From assembly GCA_017436285.1 (NCBI GenBank), contig JAFSDL010000006.1, positions 17,498 to 81,497 on the forward strand: a stretch of 64,000 nucleotides of DNA. The letters are read 5' to 3'. Origin of the DNA: Clostridia bacterium (GTDB lineage Bacteria > Bacillota > Clostridia > Oscillospirales > Acutalibacteraceae). A program made the position numbers and the translations under genes. Position 1 is the first letter of the stretch. Each line of letters begins with the position of its first letter. Shown piece after piece: positions 26,629 to 35,125 of the stretch. Below the pieces are notes generated by a model. The model saw only the letters and a list, made by a program, of their open reading frames with translations, did no database searches and had not been told where the DNA came from.

Positions 26629-29064
26629 TTAATCCTTGTATTCTTCAGTTATATATCCTTCGAGAATGTCGCCTTCCTTGATGTCGTTGAACTTCTCAAG
26701 ACCAACACCACATTCATAGCCTGTTGCAACCTCTTTAACGTCATCCTTAAAGCGCTTGAGAGAGGAAATTTCATCCTCGAATACAACAATACCGTCACGA
26801 ACAACACGGATTTTGCAGTTTCTTGTGATTTTACCGTCAATGATATAACAGCCTGCGATTGTACCTGCGCTTGAAAGCTTGAATACACTTCTGACTTCAG
26901 CCTTACCCATTTCAACATCACGGAATTTGGGAGCAAGCATACCCTTGATAGCTGCCTCAACCTCTTCAATACAATCGTAGATAACACGATACATTCTCAT
27001 TTCAACCTTGTCGCGCTCTGCATTAGCCTCTGCAACAGGGTCGGGACGAACATTAAAGCCAACAATAAGTGCATTTGATGCATTAGCAAGCATAACGTCT
27101 GATTCGTTAACCGCACCAACACCACCGTGAATAACCTTAACGCGAACCTCTTCATTTGAGAGCTTTTCAAGGCTCTGGCGAACAGCCTCAACTGAGCCCT
27201 GAACGTCTGCCTTAACAATGATATTAAGGTCTTTAAGTGAGCCCTCATTGATAGAATCAAACAGGTTATCAAGAGTAACCTTCTGCATTGAGCGGAAAGC
27301 TTCCTCCTTCTGTGAATTCTTTCTCTGTTCAACAAGCTCACGGGCGAGTCTTTCATCGCTTACGCAGTCAAAAGCATCGCCACCAACGGGAACCTCTGCA
27401 AGACCTGTGATTTCAACAGGAACAGAGGGACCTGCCTCGTTAACCCTTCTGCCCTTATCATCTGTCATAACACGAACTCTACCAACTGCAGTACCTGCAA
27501 CGATAATATCGCCTGATTTAAGAGTACCGTTCTGAACAAGGAGCGTTGCAACGGGACCGCGACCCTTATCAAGCCTTGCTTCAATAACAATACCCTTACC
27601 TGCACGGTTGGGGTTAGCCTTAAGCTCCTTCATTTCTGCAACAAGAAGAACGGATTCAAGAAGAGTATCAATATTCATTTTTGTTTTTGCAGAAACGGGA
27701 ACGCAGATAACTTCACCGCCCCATTCCTCAGGAATGAGCTCATACTCTGTTAACTGCTGCATAATCTTATCGGGTGAAGCATCCAATTTATCCATTTTGT
27801 TAATGGCAACAACAATGGAAACGCCTGCTGCTTTAGCGTGGTTAATAGCTTCAACTGTCTGAGGCATAATACCGTCGTCAGCGGCAACAACAAGGATTGC
27901 AATATCTGTTGCCATTGCACCTCTTGCACGCATAGCAGTGAAAGCCGCGTGACCGGGTGTGTCAAGGAATGTGATTTCCTGACCGTTGAGGTTTACTCTG
28001 TAAGCACCAAGGTGCTGAGTGATACCGCCTGCTTCTGTTTCTGTAACAGAAGTGTTTTTAATAGCGTCAAGAAGTGATGTTTTACCGTGGTCAACGTGAC
28101 CCATAACGCAAACAACGGGGCTTCTGGGAAGAAGGTCCTCCTCACTGTCTTCACGGTCATCAATAATTCTTTCTTCAATAGTAACAACAACCTCTTTTTT
28201 AACCTTTGCGCCAAGCTCTGTTGCAACAATTTCTGCTGTATCAAAGTCAATAACCTGGTTAACAGTTGCCATCATACCGAGAGAGAAGAGCTTTTTGATA
28301 ACCTCTGCGGCAGTTCTCTTAAGCATTGCTGCAAGGTCACCAACAGTAATTTCCTCGGGCACGGTAATAACAAGAGTCTTTTTAGCGCGTTCTGCTTCAA
28401 TTCTCTTTAATCTTTCTGCTTCGCTCTCCTTACGCTTGGAGCGCATACCCTGCTGTTTTCTGTACTGCTGACTCTTCTGCTTTAATTTCTGCTTTGTCTG
28501 AACATTGTCATTAATAGAATGAACAGGAGCGATATTTTCATATCTTTCGTTGTACTTTTCCAGCTCAACATTATCTGCTCTTGTGTCAATAGTACGCATT
28601 TCGCCCTTGGTTCTTGACTGCATAGGTCCGTCTTTTTTCTTTTCGTTCTTTTTAAAGGGATTTGCAGTTGACTGACCCTGGGGCTTCTTCTCTGCTTTAG
28701 CTTCAGGCTTCTTTTCTTCCTTTTTCTGAGGCTTATCAGCTTTTTTCTCCTCTTTCTTGGGAGCGTTTTTCTGAACCTTTTCCTCTTTTTTAGGCTCTGC
28801 CTTTTTCTCTTCCTTCTTGGGAGCAGGCTTCTGAGCCTTTTCCTCTTTTTTCTCTTCAACCTTTTTCATTGCGAAATAAGCGTTGAAGCTTTCAACACTG
28901 TTTTCCTGTGTTAAAACATCAAAAAGAACATCAAGCTCCTTTGTATCAAGAGCAGTCTGTGCCTTTTTGGGTTCTTCATAAAATTTACCGAGAACCTCAA
29001 TAATTTCTTTGTTATTTAAACCGAAGTCTTTTGCAACCTCATTAACTTTGTATTTAGTTATCAT
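26629..29064 (-). CDS. infB: Translation initiation factor IF-2
   Basis: GTPase that brings initiator tRNA to the ribosome. After an IF2_N domain, residues about 70-190 are a Lys/Glu/Pro/Ala-rich, low-complexity linker, as usual in Clostridia. The G domain begins near residue 310 with GHVDHGKTS (G1), then DTPGHAAF (G3), NKMD (G4) and SAKT (G5), followed by domains II-IV. Length 811 aa is normal. Its start overlaps the ylxQ end by 11 bp with GGAGG upstream. Confidence 0.97.
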   Translation of the reverse strand: MITKYKVNEVAKDFGLNNKEIIEVLGKFYEEPKKAQTALDTKELDVLFDVLTQENSVESFNAYFAMKKVEEKKEEKAQKPAPKKEEKKAEPKKEEKVQKNAPKKEEKKADKPQKKEEKKPEAKAEKKPQGQSTANPFKKNEKKKDGPMQSRTKGEMRTIDTRADNVELEKYNERYENIAPVHSINDNVQTKQKLKQKSQQYRKQQGMRSKRKESEAERLKRIEAERAKKTLVITVPEEITVGDLAAMLKRTAAEVIKKLFSLGMMATVNQVIDFDTAEIVATELGAKVKKEVVVTIEERIIDDREDSEEDLLPRSPVVCVMGHVDHGKTSLLDAIKNTSVTETEAGGITQHLGAYRVNLNGQEITFLDTPGHAAFTAMRARGAMATDIAILVVAADDGIMPQTVEAINHAKAAGVSIVVAINKMDKLDASPDKIMQQLTEYELIPEEWGGEVICVPVSAKTKMNIDTLLESVLLVAEMKELKANPNRAGKGIVIEARLDKGRGPVATLLVQNGTLKSGDIIVAGTAVGRVRVMTDDKGRRVNEAGPSVPVEITGLAEVPVGGDAFDCVSDERLARELVEQRKNSQKEEAFRSMQKVTLDNLFDSINEGSLKDLNIIVKADVQGSVEAVRQSLEKLSNEEVRVKVIHGGVGAVNESDVMLANASNALIVGFNVRPDPVAEANAERDKVEMRMYRVIYDCIEEVEAAIKGMLAPKFRDVEMGKAEVRSVFKLSSAGTIAGCYIIDGKITRNCKIRVVRDGIVVFEDEISSLKRFKDDVKEVATGYECGVGLEKFNDIKEGDILEGYITEEYKD

Positions 29065-29380
29065 CTAATTCCTCCCCGAATTGTTGATGTAGTTTTTTAG
29101 CAAAACCGGTGTCTGTTACGGAAAAAACACCCGAACCCTTGCCGATAGCCCCGGCAAAATCTGCCATAGAATAAGAAGTGCGTATAATTGGAATATTTTT
29201 ACCATTATGTGTGCAAGCGTGAGTCATTTCTCTCTCAAGCCTTTCGGAAGCATCCACCGAGAGAAAAACAAGCTCTGCAGTAGATTTCACAATGGTTTCC
29301 TTCACAACATCGTGACCGCAGCACAGCTTACCTGCCCTGCGACACAAGCCCAGAAAGCCCATAGTATCTTTTTTATTCAA
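29054..29380 (-). CDS. L7Ae-family ribosomal-type protein YlxQ
   Basis: A 108-aa RNA-binding protein of the L7Ae/L30e fold. [22 protein letters not shown] and the [11 protein letters not shown] strand are typical. I choose TTG 29380 as start, 22 nt after the rnpM stop and 11 nt after AAAGGA; a longer frame overlaps rnpM. Its place between rnpM and infB is the standard Firmicutes order; the role is probably in RNA or ribosome metabolism. Confidence 0.85.
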   Translation of the reverse strand: MNKKDTMGFLGLCRRAGKLCCGHDVVKETIVKSTAELVFLSVDASERLEREMTHACTHNGKNIPIIRTSYSMADFAGAIGKGSGVFSVTDTGFAKKLHQQFGEELDDN

Positions 29381-29402
29381 ATTTTGCCCAGTCCTTTCGG
29401 AA

Positions 29403-29663
29403 TTACTTAAGTTCGTTTTCCATAGCGTCATAAACACTGTCGGGAATTGCGGTATCAAGAGCTTTTTCAAGGCGTTTGCCCTTTCTTGCTTTTCTCAAAC
29501 ACGCTTTATCGGGACATATATATGCGCCCCTGCCCGACTTTTTACCGGTAAGGTCAATGCTTATTTCACCTTCAGGACTTTTGACTGCACGGATAAGCTC
29601 TCTTTTAGGCTTCATTTCGTTACAGCCAAGGCATTTCCTCATAGGTATCTTTTTTTCAGCCAT
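29403..29663 (-). CDS. rnpM: YlxR/RnpM nucleic-acid-binding protein
   Basis: A small basic protein (86 aa) reported in Bacillus as a modulator of RNase P. MRKCLGCNEMKPKRELIR, the GRGAYICPDKACL block and Arg/Lys-rich C-terminus are diagnostic. It follows nusA by 7 nt with GAGG upstream. Confidence 0.93.
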   Translation of the reverse strand: MAEKKIPMRKCLGCNEMKPKRELIRAVKSPEGEISIDLTGKKSGRGAYICPDKACLRKARKGKRLEKALDTAIPDSVYDAMENELK

Positions 29664-29670
29664 AAGAACC

Positions 29671-30756
29671 TCACTTGCTCTGCGGAATATAGAATCCGCT
29701 TTCGGGCTTAATATCTATTTTCCAGCCTGTAAGTCTTGCAGCAAGGCTTACATTCTGACCCTTGTTACCGATAGCAAGAGAAAGCTGAGTATCGGGAACA
29801 GTTACGTGGCAAGCCTTTTCTCTTTCCTCGTCAACCTCAACAAGAAGAACATCTGCAGGAGCAAGAGCAGCAGCAATGAACTTTGTGGGGTCTTCATCAT
29901 AAATTACGATATCGATTTTTTCACCGCCGAGAGCTTCAACAATTGTTCCCACACGAGAGCCCTTGGGACCGATGCAAGCACCGATGGGGTCAACATTTTC
30001 ATCCTTGGAAACAACCGCGATTTTTGTTCTTGAGCCTGCCTCACGGGAAACTGCTTTGATTTCAACAATTCCGTCATAGATTTCTGGAACCTCTGTTTCA
30101 AAGAGTCTTCTTACAAGACCTGAGTGTGTTCTTGAAATCATTGCTTTAGGTCCCTTGGGAGTGTCCTTAACGCCCTCGATATAAACCTTTACAAGCTGAT
30201 TTTCTGTGAATGTTTCGTTGGGAAGCTGTCTTGATTTGGGAAGAACAACTGTTGCCTTGCCGATTTCAAGAGTAACATTACCTGTCTGGGGGTCAATGCT
30301 CTGAACCTTACCTGTAACAAGCTCCTTCTGCTTTGACTCAAATTCGCGAAGCATAAGACCTCTTTCAGCATCGTGAATATCGCCTCTGATAACATTCTTT
30401 GCAGTTGTTGCGGCAATTCTGCCGAACTGCTTTGTTTCAAGAGGAATTTCAACAAAATCGCCAACAAGTGCTTTTTTGTTATATTTTACTGCTTCTTCCT
30501 GAAGAATATCTGTAAATTCGTTTTCAACCTCTTCAACAACCTGTTTTCTGAGGTAAACGCGAAGCTTGTATTCCTCGGGGTTGCAATCAACAAAAACAAC
30601 ATCCTCGCCACCGTATTCTCTTCTTACGGATGTTATGATTGCTGCACAAACCTTTTCAAGAAGATAATCTGCAGGGATTCCTCTTTCCTGCTCGAGCATA
30701 AGTATTGCTTCGAAAAATTCTTTGTTTTCATTTTTCTTAGTAGATTTTCTTGCCAT
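29671..30756 (-). CDS. nusA: Transcription termination/antitermination factor NusA
   Basis: Binds RNA polymerase and nascent RNA to control pausing and termination. The order is N-terminal polymerase-binding domain, S1 domain (around residues 130-200), and two KH domains (GACIGPKGSRVGTIVEALGGEKIDIV; LAIGNKGQNVSLAARLTGWKIDI). It is 361 aa, lacking the C-terminal acidic repeats of E. coli NusA, as in other Firmicutes. I start it at ATG 30756. Confidence 0.96.
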   Translation of the reverse strand: MARKSTKKNENKEFFEAILMLEQERGIPADYLLEKVCAAIITSVRREYGGEDVVFVDCNPEEYKLRVYLRKQVVEEVENEFTDILQEEAVKYNKKALVGDFVEIPLETKQFGRIAATTAKNVIRGDIHDAERGLMLREFESKQKELVTGKVQSIDPQTGNVTLEIGKATVVLPKSRQLPNETFTENQLVKVYIEGVKDTPKGPKAMISRTHSGLVRRLFETEVPEIYDGIVEIKAVSREAGSRTKIAVVSKDENVDPIGACIGPKGSRVGTIVEALGGEKIDIVIYDEDPTKFIAAALAPADVLLVEVDEEREKACHVTVPDTQLSLAIGNKGQNVSLAARLTGWKIDIKPESGFYIPQSK

Positions 30757-30805
30757 TTTCCTACCAATCCTTTCAATATATGTCAATCAAATTATAAACA
30801 TTTTA

Positions 30806-31273
30806 TCAGAAAGAAAAATCGTCCAACTTAACCCAGGCGATTTCTTTCTTTTCGGCAGTCATTGTGTTTTCTTCATCAAACTCAATTGTAACTGCACCAT
30901 CCTCAGAGTAATCAATAAGAACTCCTTTAAATTCGCGCTGACCTTCATAGGGTCTGATAAGCCTTAATATAACCTTTTCGCCCATAAAATAATCAAAGTG
31001 GAAATCTCTTGTGAGCTTTCTTTCAATACCGGGGGAAGAAACCTGTAAATTATACTGACGGTCAATTAAGTCTGCCTCATCCAAGGGAGCATCCATAGCG
31101 TGACTCATATTGACACAGTCTTCAATGCCAACGCCATCCTCCTTATCAATGAAAATTCTGAGATAATAGTTTGCACCCTCTTTTTCAAAGCAAACATCCC
31201 AAAGTATCAAGCCCAATTCTTCTGCAATTGGTTCTGCGATTTCCCACACCTGAGAAACTGTGTTCTTTGCCAA
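30806..31273 (-). CDS. rimP: Ribosome maturation factor RimP
   Basis: Assists 30S subunit assembly. A 155-aa protein with DVCFEKEGANYYLRIFIDKEDGVGIEDC and the LQVSSPGIERKLT block, both diagnostic. The start is TTG with GAGGTG 5 nt upstream. It is the first gene of the rimP-nusA-rnpM-ylxQ-infB-rbfA-nrnA-truB-ribF-rpe operon. Confidence 0.94.
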   Translation of the reverse strand: MAKNTVSQVWEIAEPIAEELGLILWDVCFEKEGANYYLRIFIDKEDGVGIEDCVNMSHAMDAPLDEADLIDRQYNLQVSSPGIERKLTRDFHFDYFMGEKVILRLIRPYEGQREFKGVLIDYSEDGAVTIEFDEENTMTAEKKEIAWVKLDDFSF

Positions 31274-31298
31274 ATCAGCACCTCTTTTAAGTTTATTT

Positions 31299-31444
31299 GT
31301 TTCTCTACAAATTCCCGAAAAATGTAGAAAACTTTTTGTGTTTTATGAAACTTGAGGTAATAAATATGAGAGCAGGTGTTCCTGCTCTCACTCAAGTTCA
31401 TATTCGTACACTCGTAATATACCATATAATATATAAAAATGCAA
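31299..31444 (-). promoter_or_regulatory. Promoter and structured leader of the rimP-nusA-infB operon
   Basis: Candidate promoter on the minus strand: TTGCAT (31444-31439), 17 bp, TATATT (31421-31416). The leader of about 135 nt can form two hairpins: GAGAGCAGG-aaca-CCTGCTCTC (31368-31389) nested in an AACTTGAG/CTCAAGTT stem, and GTTTTCTACA with TGTAGAGAAAC (31299-31332) just before the ribosome site. It may be a regulatory leader; no known motif was recognised. Confidence 0.45.
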
Positions 31445-31455
31445 GCATTTTTTTA

Positions 31456-31695
31456 GAATGCGGAATGCGGAATGCGGAATTCGGAATTAAGATGTCAGTC
31501 GCCAGTCTTTAGATGTTGTATAAGACGAGCTTTATCCCTCTTTTTTCGTGGAACGAAAAAGGAGGGGGGACCACCGAAGGTGGTGGGTGGTACAAAGGTA
31601 AGGAAAGTAGTATAAGTGTACCCTCCACCATTGCCTTCTGACAGCTATCTGCTATTTGCTATTCGCTGGAGACTATTAGCTGGCGACTGGCATCT
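31456..31695. repeat. Composite heptamer repeat copy 2, enclosing the two-hairpin repeat
   Basis: This 240-bp gap has no gene. The left arm has three GAATGCG units and a GAATTCG (31457-31485). The centre contains the two-hairpin repeat. The right arm reads as 7-nt units CTATCTG, CTATTTG, CTATTCG, CTGGAGA, CTATTAG, CTGGCGA, CTGGCAT (about 31645-31694). Confidence 0.55.
31533..31595. repeat. Two-hairpin interspersed repeat, copy 2
   Basis: Hairpin A is a 14-bp stem (31536-31549 with 31553-31566). Hairpin B is ACCACC-gaa-GGTGGT (31570-31584). The end GGGTGGTACAA is the same as in copy 1 at 20722-20782. The inner stems differ from copy 1 by paired changes, and the same T-G wobble is kept in hairpin A. 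Confidence 0.7.
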
Positions 31696-31728
31696 AAAAA
31701 ACGACTCGCATCGAGCGAGTCGTTTTTT
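31696..31728 (-). terminator. Terminator of the CHAP protein gene
   Basis: A 14-bp stem AAAAAACGACTCGC with its complement (31696-31709/31715-31728), loop ATCGA. The stem begins 1 bp from the stop codon. Confidence 0.8.
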
Positions 31729-31729
31729 C

Positions 31730-33259
31730 TTAACCCCAAACAGCGTAAAGGGTAATATCTTCAGTTACTGTGATTTCATCACCGAAATCAACATCTGCAG
31801 TTTTTGCTTCTTCATCAAAGGACCAGCCCATAAACACCTTGTTGTTTTTTTCAGGTGTGTGGAATGAAACTCTTACTGCTTCTCCCTCTTCTGCAATTTT
31901 TTCTATTGGTGCATCCTTGCCACCATTTGCATCATAGGAAACTGTATATTTTTCTGCTTCATCATATTCAACAATAAAGCCTGTGTTATATTTTTTATCA
32001 AAGGCTTTTGCTTTTTTTACCTCTGCACTACCATCATTCAAAAGTGCCTTTGCTGAATTTTCTTTACCGGACTCAACAAAATACTTTTTACTGTCCTTAA
32101 GAAGAAGTGAAAGCATCAAAGCATTCTCTTCGTTGATTTCCGCAAGAGAGCCACCCTTTGCCTCAGCAAATGCTTTTGCCTGCTCATAGGTTAAAGCGGT
32201 GTCATAAATTTCGTATTTTACACCACTTAAAACTGCACCGTTAACTGCATCAACCTTATTTACATTGATTTCGCAGATAAAGCCTGTTAAGCTTCTTGTT
32301 TTGCTTGATTCAGAAACACCTGCTTCTGTAATCACAGAGCATTCTGCTTTCTTATTTTCAAAATTCTTACCGATAAAATATCTGCCGAAGCCATTTTCAC
32401 CTGCAAGCTCAGAAACCCTTTCAAGCTCCTTTTCCGAACTGATACCAACAAGATAACCGCCCATTTTCTTGGAAAGCTTCTTTGCCTGGTCATAATTCAC
32501 TGCAACATCAAATACCGCGTAAACACTGCTACCGATTGCTTCAACTGCAGTTGCATCTGTAATATCTGCAGCAGTTTTTGCATTATTTTCATACTGAGGT
32601 CTTGCAACATAATTAATTCTTGAACGAAGGCGTGATGAATAGCCTGTGCCTGCAGAATACTGACAAGCCTGAACATAGTCAGACATATTGCCTTCAACTG
32701 TATAAATTGTGGTGTCATCCACATCAACAACAAGACCAACGTGGTCGATACAACCGTAACCGCCTGAGCAGGTGCAACAGAAAATAAGGTCGCCTGCCTG
32801 AAGCCTTCTGCCTGATGAGAAGGAAAAGCAATCTGCACCAACCGAGGGAAGAGTTGAATAATAAGAATCGCCTACACCTGTAAGCTTAGGATAAATTGAT
32901 GAGGGAATTCCTGCAACATAACCGCACCAGGAGGCGAAAACATTGCACCAATAACCCTGCCTGCCGTACCATCTTCCGTATTCGGTAATGTTACCGCTAC
33001 CTGTTGATGTGCCGGAATAATCAGAATAGCTTGCTTCGTGGTAGCCAACCTGACTTTTTGCAACATTACAAATATCAGTAACCTGGTCACCTGTGAGCTT
33101 AACATTCATTAATCTTTCATAATAAACGCTGTTTTTATAAGAGGATGAGGCGGAGTATTCGAGGCTTTTGGCAGCTGCACTTACGCTGAAAACGGAAGTT
33201 GCCATTAGAACAGTGGTGAGAAGAACAACCGCAATTCTTTTGATTCTGCTTTTTGTCAT
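31730..33259 (-). CDS. Secreted CHAP-domain cell-wall protein with lectin-like repeats
   Basis: A 509-aa exported protein with a signal peptide (cleavage after VFSVSAAA). Residues about 35-200 form a CHAP/NlpC-like domain with catalytic Cys in GYWCNVFASW, His in CIDHVGLV, and an EGN block, so probably a peptidoglycan amidase or endopeptidase. Two repeats follow that resemble C-type lectin-like domains (YDQAKKLSKKMGGYLVGI ... GFICEI; YEQAKAFAEAKGGSLAEI ... GFIVEY). The last 70 residues are an InlB/Flg_new-type beta repeat (YDANGG ... FMGWSFDEE ... LYAVWG). I start it at ATG 33259; the longer frame covers the control region. Confidence 0.8.
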   Translation of the reverse strand: MTKSRIKRIAVVLLTTVLMATSVFSVSAAAKSLEYSASSSYKNSVYYERLMNVKLTGDQVTDICNVAKSQVGYHEASYSDYSGTSTGSGNITEYGRWYGRQGYWCNVFASWCGYVAGIPSSIYPKLTGVGDSYYSTLPSVGADCFSFSSGRRLQAGDLIFCCTCSGGYGCIDHVGLVVDVDDTTIYTVEGNMSDYVQACQYSAGTGYSSRLRSRINYVARPQYENNAKTAADITDATAVEAIGSSVYAVFDVAVNYDQAKKLSKKMGGYLVGISSEKELERVSELAGENGFGRYFIGKNFENKKAECSVITEAGVSESSKTRSLTGFICEINVNKVDAVNGAVLSGVKYEIYDTALTYEQAKAFAEAKGGSLAEINEENALMLSLLLKDSKKYFVESGKENSAKALLNDGSAEVKKAKAFDKKYNTGFIVEYDEAEKYTVSYDANGGKDAPIEKIAEEGEAVRVSFHTPEKNNKVFMGWSFDEEAKTADVDFGDEITVTEDITLYAVWG

Positions 33260-33312
33260 AGAATATTTTTTGCCTTTCGTAAAATTTTTCACACTAATAT
33301 ATATTTCAAGTT

Positions 33313-33524
33313 TGTAACTAATTATTACAATTTTGTAACCTTTTGTAACAACCTCGGGCATTATAACATAACAAAGCGCCTTTTTCAATGTGCAAATTGC
33401 ACTATAAACCGCCTCGGGTTTTGTGTAACAATGCCATTCTCCACAAAAAAATGGTATTTTTCTCAAAAAACTGTTACATTTTGAAATTTTTGTGAACAAA
33501 AATCATCTCAATTCTGATTGTAAC
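33313..33524. promoter_or_regulatory. Cluster of TGTAAC boxes between the CHAP and FAD genes
   Basis: TGTAAC occurs at 33313, 33334, 33344, 33424 and 33519, plus the reverse GTTACA at 33473 and a related TTACAA at 33325. The first three are spaced 21 and 10 bp, so they lie on one helix face. The sequence fits half-sites (TGTWAH) of the WalR cell-wall regulator of Firmicutes, although WalR sites usually have 5-bp gaps and here the gap is 4. The box at 33519 overlaps the -35 region of the plus-strand promoter. Confidence 0.55.
33360..33388 (-). promoter_or_regulatory. Promoter of the CHAP protein gene
   Basis: Minus strand TTGAAA (33388-33383), 17 bp, TATAAT (33365-33360). Transcription would start near 33353, just upstream of the phased TGTAAC boxes, leaving a leader of about 90 nt. 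Confidence 0.65.
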
Positions 33525-33546
33525 AAAATGAATGATGTGCTATATT
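33518..33546 (+). promoter_or_regulatory. Promoter of the FAD oxidoreductase gene
   Basis: TTGTAA (33518-33523), 17 bp, TATATT (33541-33546). The -35 overlaps a TGTAAC box. Confidence 0.5.
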
Positions 33547-33581
33547 TAATATATAATAGTATGAAGAAATGAGGTGTTCTT

Positions 33582-34919
33582 ATGGCAAAAATTATTGTTG
33601 CAGGTGCAGGTCACGGTGGTCTGGTGTGTGCTATTAAGCTTGCGCGCTTGGGTTATTCTGTGACAGTTTTTGAAAAATCGCAAAAAAGTGATATGGGTTT
33701 GCCTCAGCAGGATGTGTTTGATAAGGACACCTTCACCTATATTGATTTACCCGCACCTAAAAATATTACAATATGTAAAAATCAGCTTACTCTTGTTCCG
33801 TCAGAAAATGCTATTGCTCCCCTCACCCTGCCTCAACCGGAGGACGAAGCCATAGTTATGGAAAGAAAAACGCTTATTAATCATCTTCTTACTCTGGCAG
33901 AAAAAAGCGGAGTTCAAATCCACTATAACTGTCCTGTTGTTGAGCCTGTTATTTTAGGCAGCAGGGTTGCAGGTGTGAAGACCTTTGAGGGCGATTTTTA
34001 CGGTGACATTATTATTGATGCCTGCGGTATTGATTCTCCCTTGCGGAACAATTTGCCGAAATTTATGAATATCAACCGGGAAATCAAGGACTTTGATGTT
34101 ATTTACACCTATCGCGCACATTTTGAAAAGGCGCCCGATGTTCCTGACCCCGACACATATTATGACATTCTTGCAAAAGAGGATGGTACTGTGGGCTTTT
34201 CCTGGGTAGTAACGGAAGAGGATTTTGTTGACATATTAATCTGTCGTTTTTCCCCTCCTTCACAAGAAGAGGTTTTAACAGAATTACGGAAAATTTCTGA
34301 GGAATATCCCCATATCAGCAAAAGCTTCATTCGTGGGGGGCAGTATGATAAAATCCCCGTTTGCCAACCACTCGGGGTATTGGTAGCAGATGGCTATGCG
34401 GCAGTTGGCGACAGTGCCTTTATGACCTACCCCGTAAAGGGCTCGGGCATTTCCTACGCTATGAAGGCGGGAGCAATGCTTGCGGACACAATAATAAAGG
34501 ATTCGGACCACCTTTTTAACGCCGAAGCCCTTTGGGACTATCAACGGAGATTTTTTAAAGAAATCGGCTTCACTGCAGGCAGACTTGCTTTATTAAAAAA
34601 CCTTTTAACCTATTTCACAGCACAGGAAATAAACGATATTTTAAAATCAGGCATTTTCACAACGGAAGACCTTTCACAGATTATGACAAATAAGCTGGAT
34701 ACATTTTTCGGTGCAGCAGGAAGAGCTTTAATCAGGGATAAAATCCGTCAGATGAGAGAAAATGTTATATTAAAAGAAAAATTTTCAGACTTTGCAGTCT
34801 GGATGGGAAGGCTTGCAGTAACCGAAACCTATTTACCCAATAAATACGACAGAAAAGATGTTCAGAAATGGGTGGAGAGATACAATGAATTTTTCAATTC
34901 AATAAGAAAGACTGTATGA
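33582..34919 (+). CDS. FAD-dependent oxidoreductase (geranylgeranyl-reductase-like)
   Basis: A 445-aa flavoprotein. The dinucleotide-binding motif GAGHGGLVCAIKLARLGYSVTVFEK is at residues 7-32, and the second FAD motif is VADGYAAVGDSAFMTYPVKGSGISYAMKAG (about 265-295). The middle domain resembles the substrate-binding part of the p-hydroxybenzoate-hydroxylase/geranylgeranyl reductase family. The substrate is unknown. The stop codon directly abuts repeat copy 3. Confidence 0.72.
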   Translation: MAKIIVAGAGHGGLVCAIKLARLGYSVTVFEKSQKSDMGLPQQDVFDKDTFTYIDLPAPKNITICKNQLTLVPSENAIAPLTLPQPEDEAIVMERKTLINHLLTLAEKSGVQIHYNCPVVEPVILGSRVAGVKTFEGDFYGDIIIDACGIDSPLRNNLPKFMNINREIKDFDVIYTYRAHFEKAPDVPDPDTYYDILAKEDGTVGFSWVVTEEDFVDILICRFSPPSQEEVLTELRKISEEYPHISKSFIRGGQYDKIPVCQPLGVLVADGYAAVGDSAFMTYPVKGSGISYAMKAGAMLADTIIKDSDHLFNAEALWDYQRRFFKEIGFTAGRLALLKNLLTYFTAQEINDILKSGIFTTEDLSQIMTNKLDTFFGAAGRALIRDKIRQMRENVILKEKFSDFAVWMGRLAVTETYLPNKYDRKDVQKWVERYNEFFNSIRKTV

Positions 34920-35106
34920 ATGCAAAATGCAAAGTGCAAAATGCAAAATGTTGGGACCTGCGGTCGGCAAATATAAAAAAGAATTCAAGACACTTTCTGT
35001 CCTGAATTCTTTTTGTTTTTATATTATTTTAAGTGTTGCTAAGCTTTAGAATATTTGGAAGCGAAGCTTCCCCGACACTCCTCACTCCTCACTCCTCACT
35101 CCTCAC
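34919..35106. repeat. Composite heptamer/hairpin repeat, copy 3
   Basis: The left arm has TGCAAAA-type 7-nt units beginning at the stop codon of the FAD gene. Then come hairpin GACC-tgc-GGTC (34955-34965), an ordinary terminator, hairpin GGAAGC-gaa-GCTTCC (35057-35071) and a right arm of four CACTCCT units. Confidence 0.6.
34976..35015. terminator. Terminator between the FAD and M23 genes
   Basis: A long stem (AAAAAGAATTCAAGACA with TGTCCTGAATTCTTTTT, one mismatch), T-rich on both strands, so it can act in both directions. Confidence 0.75.
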
Positions 35107-35125
35107 TAAAATCGCTTTTGTGATT

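Noticed and set aside
28482-28859. 125-codon Arg/Lys-rich ORF inside infB
   Set aside because: An alternate frame of the low-complexity linker of IF-2, without a ribosome site.
33260-33499. 80-residue N-terminal extension of the CHAP protein
   Set aside because: It covers the promoter and TGTAAC boxes and would hide the signal peptide inside the protein.
35076-35106. Tandem CACTCCT units as a CRISPR array
   Set aside because: Units are 7 nt with no spacers and no cas genes nearby; they are arms of the composite repeat.
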